Assembly: GCF_900101825.1 (NCBI RefSeq)
Contig: NZ_FNAG01000002.1
Coordinates: 372,001-436,000 of the forward strand
Direction of reading: 5' to 3'
Length of the DNA: 64,000 nt
Source of the DNA: Aquimonas voraii
GTDB lineage: Bacteria; Pseudomonadota; Gammaproteobacteria; Xanthomonadales; Xanthomonadaceae
The translations under genes were made by a program, and so were the position numbers. Of this stretch, positions 11,751-19,707 are shown one piece after another. The notes beneath the pieces are model-generated. The model was not told the origin of the DNA and ran no database searches. It worked only from the letters and a program-made list of their open reading frames with translations. How positions within the stretch are numbered: the first letter of the stretch is position 1; every line of letters starts with the position of its first letter.

Positions 11751-12225
11751 GTGCCGTTGCCGGTGCTCGTGACGAACTCGCCATTGCTGTAGATCTGGCT
11801 ACCGCAGGCGGGCACGCCGGCTGCACTGCTGCCCGCGTTGGAGTTCAGGGGCGAGACCACGCTGACCAGTGGCTCGGACGGGTTGAACACTTCGGCAACC
11901 TGGGCACCCGCGACGTTCGCGAGAACCAGGGCGATGGAGCTGAGGGCGATTCGATTCATGGAGGATCCGTCGGCTTCTGCTGCGCTGGACATCGGACGAG
12001 CGCACAGCGCCGCAGGACGCAGTCCCGGCGGACTTCGCCCCAAAACTCTTGCTGTGTGTCCCCCGAGACTGATTGGCGGGCCTGGAGTGGGAGCCCGCGC
12101 GCCCGGATCATGACAAATCCGTCGCAGGGTGGGGCGCACCGATCAGTAGCAAATTGTGAAGTCGATTCCTGCCGACGGGCGCCTGTCCTGGGGGGCAACC
12201 CGCGGATGCGTCTCGTCGTGGCGGC

Positions 12226-13995
12226 TCAAGCCACGAACTGCAGTCGCGCCAGCTCCGAATACAGACCGCCCTGTGCCATCAACTCCTCGTGCGTGCCGGT
12301 GGCCACGATGCGTCCGGCTTCAAGCACGACGATGCGGTCAGCGCGACGCACGGTGGCGAGTCGATGCGCGATGACCAAGGTGGTGCGGCCGCGCATCAGG
12401 CGTTCCAGCGCATGCTGGATGGCGCGCTCGCTTTGCGCATCCAGCGCGCTGGTTGCCTCGTCGAGCAGCAGAATGGGCGCGTCCTTGAGCAGGGCGCGGG
12501 CGATCACCAGGCGCTGCTGCTGACCGCCCGACAGGCGGACGCCGCGCTCGCCGAGGAAGGTCCGATAGCCCTCGGGCAGGGCGCTCAGGAACTCATGCGC
12601 CTCGGCGCTGCGCGCGGCTTCGATGACCTCGGCTTCCGTGGCCTCCAGTCGTCCATAGCGCAGGTTCTCCAGCGCATCGGCGCCGAACAGCAGCGGGTCC
12701 TGCGGCACCAGCGCGATGTGCTCGCGCAGCTGCTGCGGGTCGAGCTGGCGCAGGTCGATGCCGTCAACTTCGATGCCGCCCGTTTCGGGATCGTGGAAGC
12801 GCAGCAGCAGCTGCAGCACGGTGCTCTTGCCGGCGCCGGAAGGGCCCACCAGGGCCACGGTCTCGCCGGGCTGGATCTCCAGCGAGAACTCGCTGAGGGC
12901 AGGCGCATCGGGCCGGCTCGGGTAATGGAAGCCGACGTTCCTGAAGGCGATGTGGCCGCGCAGCGGTGAGGGCAGTCCCTGCGGCGAGGACGGCCCCGTG
13001 ATCTTCGCCTGTTCCGCCAACAGCTCGTTGATCCGCGCCATGCCGCCGGCGGCGCGCTGGACTTCGGCCCAGACTTCGGTGAGCGCGCCGACCGAGCCGG
13101 CGCCGATCACCGCGTACAGCACGAACTGGCTCAGCAGGCCGGCGCTCATGGTGCCGGCGATGACGTCCTTGGCGCCGATCCACAGCACCGCGGTGATCGC
13201 GCCGAAGATCAGCACGATCACGGCGGCCGTGAGCCCCGCCTGGGTGCCGATGCGCCGGCGTGCTGCCGACAGTGCGGTGCCCACGGCGCCGGCGAAGCGC
13301 TCGGACTCATGCGATTCGCGGGCGTGGCTCTGCACGGTGTGGATGGCATTCAGGGTCTCGCTGGCGCGGGCATTCGCGTCGGCGACACGATCCTGCGCTT
13401 CGCGCGAAAGCCTCGACACCCGGCGGCCGAAGAACACGATCGGCAGGATGATCAGCGGGATGCCAATGGCTGCGAAGCCAGCCAGGCGCGGGCTGGTGAG
13501 CGCCAGCGCCACGCTGCTGCCGATGAAGGTGACGAAGCTGCGCAGGGCCACCGAGGCGCTGGAGCCGACCACGGTGCGCAGCAACTCGGTGTCGGCGGAC
13601 AGGCGCGAGACCAGTTCGCCCGAGCGTGTGCGTTCGAAGAACTCGATGTCCAGCCGCAGCAGGCGCGCGTAGAGACTGCGCCGCAGGTCGGCGATGACCT
13701 TCTCGCCGAGCAGGCTGACGAAGAAGAAGCGCAGCGCCGTGGCCACCGCCAGCAGGACCGCCACGGCCAGCAGGCCGAGGAACCAGCGATCCACGGCAGC
13801 CGCATCCTCGCCTGCGAAGCCGCGGTCGATCATGAAACGCACCGCCACCGGCAGGCTCAGCGTGGCCAGGCTGGACAGGGCCAGCGCGCCCAGCCACAGA
13901 GCCACGAGGCCGCGATAGGGGCGCACATAGGGCCAGAGCTGACGCAGCGGGGCGGCGGCGCTGAAGCCGGCGCGCTTGGGTTTGTCGGTGCTCAT
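12226..13995 (-). CDS. ABC exporter, fused permease and ATPase (MsbA-related)
   Basis: 589 residues. The N-terminal half (about 20-320) has six membrane spans of the ABC type-1 fold. The C-terminal half carries Walker A GPSGAGKST, Q-loop region, signature LSGGQQQR and Walker B ILLLDEATSALD. It would work as a homodimer exporting a lipid or hydrophobic substrate across the inner membrane. It resembles the 'MsbA-related' group rather than essential MsbA itself. The start MSTDKPKRAGF is chosen over a methionine 15 codons upstream because it gives the usual short cytoplasmic lead. The upstream neighbour rlmD is divergent. The substrate is not deducible. Confidence 0.88.
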   Translation of the reverse strand: MSTDKPKRAGFSAAAPLRQLWPYVRPYRGLVALWLGALALSSLATLSLPVAVRFMIDRGFAGEDAAAVDRWFLGLLAVAVLLAVATALRFFFVSLLGEKVIADLRRSLYARLLRLDIEFFERTRSGELVSRLSADTELLRTVVGSSASVALRSFVTFIGSSVALALTSPRLAGFAAIGIPLIILPIVFFGRRVSRLSREAQDRVADANARASETLNAIHTVQSHARESHESERFAGAVGTALSAARRRIGTQAGLTAAVIVLIFGAITAVLWIGAKDVIAGTMSAGLLSQFVLYAVIGAGSVGALTEVWAEVQRAAGGMARINELLAEQAKITGPSSPQGLPSPLRGHIAFRNVGFHYPSRPDAPALSEFSLEIQPGETVALVGPSGAGKSTVLQLLLRFHDPETGGIEVDGIDLRQLDPQQLREHIALVPQDPLLFGADALENLRYGRLEATEAEVIEAARSAEAHEFLSALPEGYRTFLGERGVRLSGGQQQRLVIARALLKDAPILLLDEATSALDAQSERAIQHALERLMRGRTTLVIAHRLATVRRADRIVVLEAGRIVATGTHEELMAQGGLYSELARLQFVA

Positions 13996-14145
13996 CCGTG
14001 ATCGGCGCTGCTGACGAAAGGCGCGAGTGTAGGCCAACACCGCTCCCCGGCGTTCCGGGCGAGTTCGATGCGTGCCGCGGTCTGGCCAGTGACGCGACTC
14101 CGTGCGAGAGGCGCCGGCTCAGACGGGGCGGGGCGCGGCCGAGCC

Positions 14146-14154
14146 TGCGATAAT
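14146..14154 (+). promoter_or_regulatory. Extended -10 promoter of rlmD
   Basis: TGCGATAAT is an extended -10 (TGn + GATAAT). Transcription would begin near 14161, leaving a leader of about 50 bases. No good -35 is visible, as is normal with extended -10 elements. Confidence 0.5.
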
Positions 14155-14212
14155 CCGCGCCCTTTCCCACACGGCCGCGGGCCCAAGACCTGCGGCGCCA
14201 TCAGCGAACCCC

Positions 14213-15529
14213 ATGAGCCGACGCCAGCGCAACCGCGAAATCGAAGCCGAGATCATCGACCTGAGTCACGACGGCCGCGGGGTCGCCAAGCTCGGCGGCA
14301 AGACCGCCTTCATCAGTGGCGCGCTCGTGGGCGAGCGCGTGCGCGCCCGCATCCACACCAGCAAGAAGCACTTCGATGAAGGCCACGTGCTGGAAGTGCT
14401 GGAGGCCTCGCCGCTGCGTGTCGAGCCGCCATGCCCGCACTTCGAGATCTGCGGCGGCTGTTCGCTGCAGCACCTGAAGGCCGAGGCGCAGATCGAGGCC
14501 AAGCAGCACATCCTGCTCGAGAACTTCGAGCGCATCGGCCACGTCCGGCCGCAGAGCGTGCTGCCGCCGCTCACCGACCAGCCCTGGGGCTACCGCCGCA
14601 AAGCCCGGCTGGGCGTCAAGTGGGTGCCCGCCAAGGAGCGCGCGATTGTTGGCTTCCGCGAGGCACTGAAGCCCATGTACGTCGCTGACATCCACAGCTG
14701 CCGCGTGCTGGTGCCGCAGGTGGGCGAGCGCATCCACGAGCTGTCGGCGCTGATCACGTCGATGGACGCGCGTGAGCGCATTCCCCAGATCGAAGTGGCC
14801 GCGGGAGATGACGCGACCGCGCTGGTGGTCCGCCACCTGGATGCGTTGTCCGCCGCCGATACCCAGCGGCTGATCGCGTTCGGCGAGCGCACGGGCCTGA
14901 TGATCTATCTGCAGCCCGGCGGCAATGACAGCGTGCATGCGCTGTGGCCGGCCGATGCCGCGCTGAGCTTCCGCATCCCAGCGGCTGACGTCGAGCTGGC
15001 CTTCCGACCGCTGGACTTCGTGCAAGTGAATGCCGGGATGAACCAGCGGATGATCGCGCGCACCCTGGAGATGCTGGATCCGCAGCCGGGCGAGCGCGTG
15101 CTGGATCTGTTCTGCGGGCTGGGCAATTTCACCCTGCCGATCGCGCGGCGCGCGGCGTCCGTGGTGGGCGTGGAAGGCGAGGCCGGGCTGGTCGCACGGG
15201 CCCGCGACAACGCCCGCGCCAACGGCATCGGCAACGCCGAGTTCTTTGCCGCCGATCTCAGCCAGGACCTGCGCGGCGAGGCCTGGGTCAAGCAGGGCTT
15301 CGACAAGCTGCTGCTGGATCCGCCGCGCACCGGCGCCGACGCCTGCATCCCGCAGCTGCCTCTGGAGGGCGTGCGGCGCATCGTCTACGTCTCCTGCCAC
15401 CCGGGCTCGCTGGCGCGGGATGCCGGCATCCTGGTGCGCGAGCATGGCTACCGGCTGGTCTCGGCCGGCGTGATGGACATGTTCCCGCATACGGCGCATG
15501 TCGAATCCATCGCCCTGTTCGAGCGCTGA
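14213..15529 (+). CDS. rlmD: 23S rRNA (uracil-1939-C5)-methyltransferase RlmD
   Basis: 438 residues. It methylates U1939 of 23S rRNA using S-adenosylmethionine. Visible parts: an N-terminal TRAM-type RNA-binding domain (IEAEIIDLSHDGRGVAKLGG); iron-sulfur ligands C74, C80, C83 (CPHFEICGGCS) and C163; the SAM motif VLDLFCGLGNFTLPIA; and the catalytic cysteine C395 in YVSCHPGSLARD. All are intact. The start at 14213 places the TRAM domain at the N-terminus; a longer in-frame start at 14102 adds only non-conserved residues. nagZ follows after three bases, so the two are probably co-transcribed. Confidence 0.95.
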   Translation: MSRRQRNREIEAEIIDLSHDGRGVAKLGGKTAFISGALVGERVRARIHTSKKHFDEGHVLEVLEASPLRVEPPCPHFEICGGCSLQHLKAEAQIEAKQHILLENFERIGHVRPQSVLPPLTDQPWGYRRKARLGVKWVPAKERAIVGFREALKPMYVADIHSCRVLVPQVGERIHELSALITSMDARERIPQIEVAAGDDATALVVRHLDALSAADTQRLIAFGERTGLMIYLQPGGNDSVHALWPADAALSFRIPAADVELAFRPLDFVQVNAGMNQRMIARTLEMLDPQPGERVLDLFCGLGNFTLPIARRAASVVGVEGEAGLVARARDNARANGIGNAEFFAADLSQDLRGEAWVKQGFDKLLLDPPRTGADACIPQLPLEGVRRIVYVSCHPGSLARDAGILVREHGYRLVSAGVMDMFPHTAHVESIALFER

Positions 15530-15532
15530 GCG

Positions 15533-16522
15533 ATGCTGTTCATCGGTATCGAGGGCCATCAGCTGCGAGCGGACGAAGCGCGTTGGATCGCGCATCCGGC
15601 CGTGGCCGGCGTGGTGCTGTTCCGGCGCAACTACGCGGAGCCGGCCCAGCTGCGCGCGCTGAACGCGCAGATCCGCGCGGCCGGTGAAGCGCCGCGGCTT
15701 GTTGCGGTGGATCAGGAAGGCGGCCGCGTGCAGCGCTTCATCGAGGGCTTCACCCGCTTGCCGGCGCTGGCGCGCATTGGCGATTGCTTCGCCGATGAGC
15801 CTGCGCGCTGCTTGGAACTCGCCAAGCAGCACGCCCGGCTGATGGTGGCCGAGCTGCGCGCCCACGACATCGACCTCAGCTTCGCGCCCGTGGTGGACCT
15901 GGGCCGCGGCAACCGCGCCATCGGCGACCGGGCCTTCGCCGCCGACGTCGATGCGGTCTGCGCACTGACCCGCGCCTACGTGCAGGCCATGCAGGCCGCC
16001 GGCATGCCGTCCACGCTCAAGCATTTTCCCGGTCATGGCTCGGTGCTCGAGGACACGCATGTCGATGCCGCACTGGATCCGCGCCCCCTCGATCAGCTGA
16101 TGCGCGAGGACCTGCGACCTTTCGCGGCGGGCATCGAAGCCGGCGCGGCCGCCGTGATGGCGGCGCATGTGCGCTATCCCGCGGTCTGCGAACAGCCGGC
16201 TGGCTACTCGCGGCACTGGCTGGGCGAGATCCTGCGCGATGCGCTGGGCTTTCGCGGCGTGGTGTTCAGCGACGACATCGGCATGGCCGCAGCGCATGCT
16301 GCGGGCGGCGTGGCGGCGCGCGTGAACGCCCATCTCGATGCCGGCTGTGACGTGGTGCTGGCCTGTCATCCCGAACTGGTCGAGGACGCGATCGCCGCCG
16401 TCGAAGCGCGCAGCGGAAGTCTGCGCAATCCGCGCCTCGCCCTGCTGTCGCCGGTCCCGGGGCGCGACTCCGCACCGGAAGCCCTCGCGCAGGCCCGTGC
16501 TAACCTCGCCGCCCTCGTTTGA
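15533..16522 (+). CDS. nagZ: Beta-N-acetylglucosaminidase NagZ (peptidoglycan recycling)
   Basis: 329 residues, glycoside hydrolase family 3, single-domain form of the normal bacterial size. It removes GlcNAc from GlcNAc-anhydroMurNAc peptides in the cytoplasm during cell-wall recycling. It shows the family motif KHFPGHGSVLEDTHVD with the His of the catalytic Asp-His dyad, and FSDDIGM supplies the nucleophile Asp region. The start follows the rlmD stop by three bases. hpt begins 13 bases after its stop, giving the order rlmD-nagZ-hpt. Confidence 0.95.
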   Translation: MLFIGIEGHQLRADEARWIAHPAVAGVVLFRRNYAEPAQLRALNAQIRAAGEAPRLVAVDQEGGRVQRFIEGFTRLPALARIGDCFADEPARCLELAKQHARLMVAELRAHDIDLSFAPVVDLGRGNRAIGDRAFAADVDAVCALTRAYVQAMQAAGMPSTLKHFPGHGSVLEDTHVDAALDPRPLDQLMREDLRPFAAGIEAGAAAVMAAHVRYPAVCEQPAGYSRHWLGEILRDALGFRGVVFSDDIGMAAAHAAGGVAARVNAHLDAGCDVVLACHPELVEDAIAAVEARSGSLRNPRLALLSPVPGRDSAPEALAQARANLAALV

Positions 16523-16535
16523 ACCGGAGCCGGGC

Positions 16536-17090
16536 ATGAAAACCCCGCCAGCCTTGGCCGAAGCGTTGCCACAGTCCGATCTGCTGTTCGACCGGGCCGC
16601 GCTCGAAGCGGCGATCCGCCGCATGGCCGAAGAGATCCGCCGCGACTACGCGCAGGACGCGCGACCGCCGCTGTTCCTCACCGTGATGAACGGCGGCATG
16701 CTGTTCGGCGCCCTGTTGGCGCTGGAGCTGGGCTTCGACGTCGAGTTCGATTACCTGCACGCCACCCGCTATCGCGGGGATACCACGGGGCGCGGCGTCG
16801 AATGGTTGCGCAAGCCGGCGGTGCCGCTGCTGAAGCGCCGCGTGCTGCTGATCGACGACATCCTCGATGAAGGCCACACGCTGAATGCGGTGATCCGAGC
16901 CTGCGAAGCGGAGGGTGCCGCCGACGTGCGCGTGGCCGTGCTGGCGCGCAAAGTCCACGACCGCTGCGTGCCTGGGCTGGTCGGCGACTACGTTGGCGTC
17001 GAAGTGCCCGATCGCTATGTGTTCGGTTTCGGCATGGATTACTACGAGCAGGGCCGCAACCTGCCGGGCATCTACGCGTTGCGCGCCTGA
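16536..17090 (+). CDS. hpt: Hypoxanthine-guanine phosphoribosyltransferase
   Basis: 184 residues, the normal size. It converts hypoxanthine and guanine with PRPP to IMP and GMP in purine salvage. The PRPP-binding loop is VLLIDDILDEGHTL; the N-terminal MNGGMLFGALL is the conserved loop that binds pyrophosphate. The start is preceded by GGAG. The next gene makes hypoxanthine from methylthioinosine, so the pair forms a short salvage route. Confidence 0.93.
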   Translation: MKTPPALAEALPQSDLLFDRAALEAAIRRMAEEIRRDYAQDARPPLFLTVMNGGMLFGALLALELGFDVEFDYLHATRYRGDTTGRGVEWLRKPAVPLLKRRVLLIDDILDEGHTLNAVIRACEAEGAADVRVAVLARKVHDRCVPGLVGDYVGVEVPDRYVFGFGMDYYEQGRNLPGIYALRA

Positions 17091-17099
17091 GCGTCATCG

Positions 17100-17117
17100 G
17101 GTGGGCCCTGGCCCACC
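17100..17117. repeat. 18-base inverted repeat, copy 1
   Basis: GGTGGGCCCTGGCCCACC, nine bases after the hpt stop, folds into a stem of seven or eight pairs. The same 18-mer occurs in reverse orientation at 54156-54173. No U-run follows. It may be a REP-like element or a weak terminator. Confidence 0.6.
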
Positions 17118-17215
17118 GTGAGCTGCATCCGCGCCCCGGTCAATGAGGCTCGATGGCAGGGCGGCAGCGAATTACCGTTTGCTTGCAACAGGACAATCAA
17201 GGGCTGGCTGTGGCG

Positions 17216-17980
17216 ATGGACAACTCCGACATCGTATTGGGCGTGATCGGCGGCACCGGCGTGTATCGCCTGGCCAATCTGGAAGGTGCTGAAGGCGTCG
17301 AGCTCGACACGCCCTATGGCAGGCCCTCGGGCCCGGTGCGAGTGGGGCGTCTGGCCGGCTTCCGTGTGGCCTTTCTGGCGCGGCACGGCGAGTCGCACAG
17401 CGTGGCTCCGCATCGCATCAACTACCGCGCCAACGTGCACGCCCTGCATCAGCTCGGCGTGCGCCGTCTGCTGGGTATCAATGCGGTGGGCGGTATCGGC
17501 GAACGCATGGGCCCGCGGGTGCTCGCGGTGCCGGACCAGATCATCGACTACACCCATGGCCGCCTGGCGAGCTTCTGCGACGTGGAAGGCGCCAAGGTCG
17601 AGCATGTCGACTTCACCCATCCCTACACGCCGGCGCTGCGCACGGCCCTGCTGCGCGCTGGGGCGGCGGTGGGCACGCGCCTCGTCGATGGCGGCACCTA
17701 TGGCTGCACCCAGGGCCCGCGTCTGGAGACCATCGCCGAGATCGCGCGCCTGCGTCGCGACGGCTGCGATCTGGTCGGCATGACCGGCATGCCCGAGGCC
17801 GTGCTCGCCCGCGAACTGGGCATCGAGTACGCCAGCCTGTGCCTGGTCGCGAACTGGGCCGCCGGCTGCGGTGACGAGGCCGAGATCACCATGGACGAGG
17901 TGATGGCGAATATGGCCGCGGCCACGGAAGCCGTGCCGGGGCTTCTGGCCGCGCTGCTGGCCGAGATGGCCAAGGCCTGA
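17216..17980 (+). CDS. S-methyl-5'-thioinosine phosphorylase
   Basis: 254 residues of the PNP/MTAP phosphorylase family. The phosphate loop GVIGGTGVYRL is near the N-terminus. MTGMPEAVLARELGIEYASL is followed by LVANWAAG; Asn 213 stands where true MTA phosphorylases have Asp, which favours 6-oxopurine substrates. The likely reaction is methylthioinosine plus phosphate to hypoxanthine plus methylthioribose-1-phosphate, as in Pseudomonas PA3004. This fits the hpt gene just upstream. The start at 17216 (MDNSDIVLG) gives the usual length; an ATG 21 codons upstream adds a non-conserved stretch. The specificity call is inference from one residue and context. Confidence 0.88.
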   Translation: MDNSDIVLGVIGGTGVYRLANLEGAEGVELDTPYGRPSGPVRVGRLAGFRVAFLARHGESHSVAPHRINYRANVHALHQLGVRRLLGINAVGGIGERMGPRVLAVPDQIIDYTHGRLASFCDVEGAKVEHVDFTHPYTPALRTALLRAGAAVGTRLVDGGTYGCTQGPRLETIAEIARLRRDGCDLVGMTGMPEAVLARELGIEYASLCLVANWAAGCGDEAEITMDEVMANMAAATEAVPGLLAALLAEMAKA

Positions 17981-18426
17981 GGGCTTTCCAGGCCGGCGCC
18001 GCGGGTCCGCTGTCCCCGAAAGAACCCGAGCTGACCCACGCGCGCTTCTTTCAGGGGCCTGCTTGCAGGCGATCGCAGCCTGCGCCCTGCAGCGACACCC
18101 GGGTCGCGAGCACGCTCACTCGTACAAACAGCCGCTCACGCGTGGACTGCGGGCAATGGCGTCGCGCGAGTTCTCATCCTTGACAGCCACAGCGTGCGCG
18201 CTTGGCTGGCCTCTCGACCGGAGCGCACTCAGCGCGCCGCGAGGGGCGTGACAGCGCGCTTCGGGCGCACGCGGCCAGAGGGCGTTCGTCCAAGCCAAAG
18301 GACTAGATGGGGTGAGCGGCTGAGCGGGCAGGGGGCCGGTGACGTCCGCCGAAGGCAAACCAGCCTTCGTGTGTGGCTTGCGCCGGGCGACGGATGACCA
18401 GAGGCTCCGCTCCGAATCCCGAATCC
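17981..18426. other. 446-base intergenic region, no gene seen
   Basis: Lies between converging mtnP-like and bamE genes. No open frame with convincing composition, no tRNA and no intrinsic terminator with a U-run was found. At 18413-18426 it ends in a single C-rich copy of the GGGATTC repeat abutting the bamE stop. Confidence 0.5.
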
Positions 18427-18831
18427 TCAGCCGCCGCGGCGCTGGCGTTCCTTGTCCTTCTCGCGCTCCTCGCGCGGCAGGTTGCCGTAGCGGCTCAGAC
18501 GGTCACGCAGCTCGACGTCCTGCTTCGGGAAATAGTCGCCTTCGATGCTGGCCAGGCTGTCGCCATTGAAGGTCAGCACGAGATTCTTCACTTCGGGCTC
18601 GGAGCCGCGCTGCGACTGCGTGCCGATGTAGTCCCAGCGGTTCGCATGGAAGGGATCGCGAACGGCCGGGCTGCCGAGCAGGGACAACACCTGGCGCTTG
18701 CTCATGCCTTCGCGCAACTGGGTGACGTTGCGCTCGTCCAACAGGTTGCCCTGGTAGACGTCGACCTTGTAGAGCACGCCGCAGCCGCTGGCACCGAGGG
18801 CAATCAGGAGGGACAGGGCGATCGAGCGCAT
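18427..18831 (-). CDS. bamE: Outer membrane assembly lipoprotein BamE (SmpA/OmlA)
   Basis: 134 residues. Lipoprotein signal MRSIALSLLIALGASGC, lipidated Cys 17. The BamE fold is recognised from GMSKRQVLSLLGSPAVRDPF, then WDYIG and a LVLTFNGDSLASIEG strand. It stabilises BamD and helps insert beta-barrel proteins into the outer membrane. The charged C-terminal tail (EREKDKERQRRGG) is longer than the E. coli protein's end. Divergent from fur, the usual arrangement in Xanthomonas. The start is set by the signal peptide. Confidence 0.94.
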   Translation of the reverse strand: MRSIALSLLIALGASGCGVLYKVDVYQGNLLDERNVTQLREGMSKRQVLSLLGSPAVRDPFHANRWDYIGTQSQRGSEPEVKNLVLTFNGDSLASIEGDYFPKQDVELRDRLSRYGNLPREEREKDKERQRRGG

Positions 18832-18865
18832 CGGACAGGCAATCCAGGGGCAAACGGAGGCCCGA

Positions 18866-18874
18866 TGATACACT
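18866..18874 (+). promoter_or_regulatory. Extended -10 promoter of fur
   Basis: TGATACACT, an extended -10 about 100 bases before the fur start, inside the 144-base bamE-fur divergent region. The same TACACT hexamer appears before prfB, dapB and the pseudouridine-synthase-like gene. Confidence 0.45.
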
Positions 18875-18975
18875 CCGACGCCCTTCAGGTCGCCCGCTGC
18901 CAGGACGGTGCGCGGCCGTATTCAGGCCCCGTTCGCGACCGCGGCGGAGGCCGCAGCCCGCTTCAGGAGACCCCG

Positions 18976-19377
18976 ATGGAATCGCAGGATCTGCGCCGCG
19001 CCGGCCTCAAGGTCACCCATCCCCGCATGTGCATCCTCGAGGTGCTGGAAAGCGCCAGCCCGCGCCACATGACGGCCGAGGACATCTACAAGAAGCTGCT
19101 CGAGCGTGAGGAAGACATCGGTCTGGCCACGGTCTACCGCGTGCTCACCCAGTTCGAAGCGGCCGGCCTCGTCATGAAGCACAACTTCGAGGGCGGACAG
19201 TCGGTGTTCGAGCTCGACCGCGGCCACCACCACGACCACATGGTGGACGTCGATACCGGCAAGGTGATCGAGTTCGTCAGCGAGGAGATCGAGCGACTGC
19301 AGCACGAGATCGCCGCCAAGCACGGCTACGAGATCGAGGACCACAGCCTCGTGCTGTATGTGCGGAAGAAGCGCTGA
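18976..19377 (+). CDS. fur: Ferric uptake regulator Fur
   Basis: 133 residues. An iron-dependent repressor: winged-helix DNA-binding half (about 1-85, with LATVYRVLTQFEAAGLV) and a metal-binding dimer half beginning with the His cluster DRGHHHDHMVDVDTGKVIEF. GGAGA precedes the start at proper distance. The CxxC zinc pair of E. coli Fur (around residue 92) is replaced by Asp-x-x-Thr, so that structural zinc site is absent here. Its stop is followed after six bases by a G-rich repeat arm. recN converges from the other side. Confidence 0.96.
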   Translation: MESQDLRRAGLKVTHPRMCILEVLESASPRHMTAEDIYKKLLEREEDIGLATVYRVLTQFEAAGLVMKHNFEGGQSVFELDRGHHHDHMVDVDTGKVIEFVSEEIERLQHEIAAKHGYEIEDHSLVLYVRKKR

Positions 19378-19383
19378 AGAGCT

Positions 19384-19410
19384 GGGATTGGGGATTCGGG
19401 ATTCGGGATT
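19384..19410. repeat. GGGATT array, 5' arm of a 27-bp perfect inverted repeat
   Basis: Four G-runs (3,4,3,3) spaced by ATT or ATTC, beginning six bases after the fur stop. It is exactly complementary to 19708-19734. The G-runs meet the usual intramolecular quadruplex pattern. Confidence 0.9.
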
Positions 19411-19707
19411 AGGCCGAGGGTTGAGCTGATTTGGCGGGGGCGTGCTCCCGCGCTGTCGGGCCGCCCTTTTCCTGCCTTCGGAGGACTCGATCGCGTCTGT
19501 GTTCGCGGGTGCTAAGTTGCTGTCGGCTGACCGTCTGCGCTTGGATCTTCCTACCAATTGCTTGTACAGGCCTTCGGGGGCGAGCACTGCTTGAGCCGCC
19601 TCCGAGGCGCGTCAACGCGCGCAAAGCCTCGCTGTGGTCCTCTCTCTGCTGCGCCGGCCCGATGAAGCCGATCCTCGGTGGCTCGACGCCAGCGCTACCG
19701 TCGGTCC
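19411..19707. other. 297-base spacer enclosed by the inverted repeats
   Basis: Between fur and the recN 3' end. Only the last few codons of recN enter it (stop at 19695-19697). No other gene or RNA was recognised. It contains a lower-GC patch near 19540-19570. The spacer plus both arms may be one inserted unit. Confidence 0.5.

Larger units (their letters stand above)
10420..11959 (-). pseudogene. Surface-anchored choice-of-anchor-D repeat protein, frame broken at poly-G
   Basis: Two frames must be joined to read this gene. The first begins MNRIALSSIALVLANVAGA, a clear signal peptide, and runs to about residue 70. The second, starting ADLSTLQTDSLG, continues to the end. They meet at a run of nine Gs (plus-strand Cs at 11742-11750); eight would restore one protein of 512 residues. 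The distal part holds two tandem immunoglobulin-like repeats of about 100 residues (DFGSVVAGQTANGTL..., LNFGNIAVSASGNATVTL...) of the choice-of-anchor D type. It ends with PASG, a hydrophobic span and ARRN, an IPTL/PEP-CTERM-like sorting tail. As read, only 99 residues would be made. Either phase variation, a real mutation or a homopolymer sequencing error explains this. It has its own terminator. Confidence 0.75.

Noticed and set aside
17981-18426. tRNA or structured RNA in the mtnP-bamE gap
   Set aside because: No cloverleaf, T-loop (GGTTCRANNCC) or terminator with U-run could be found.
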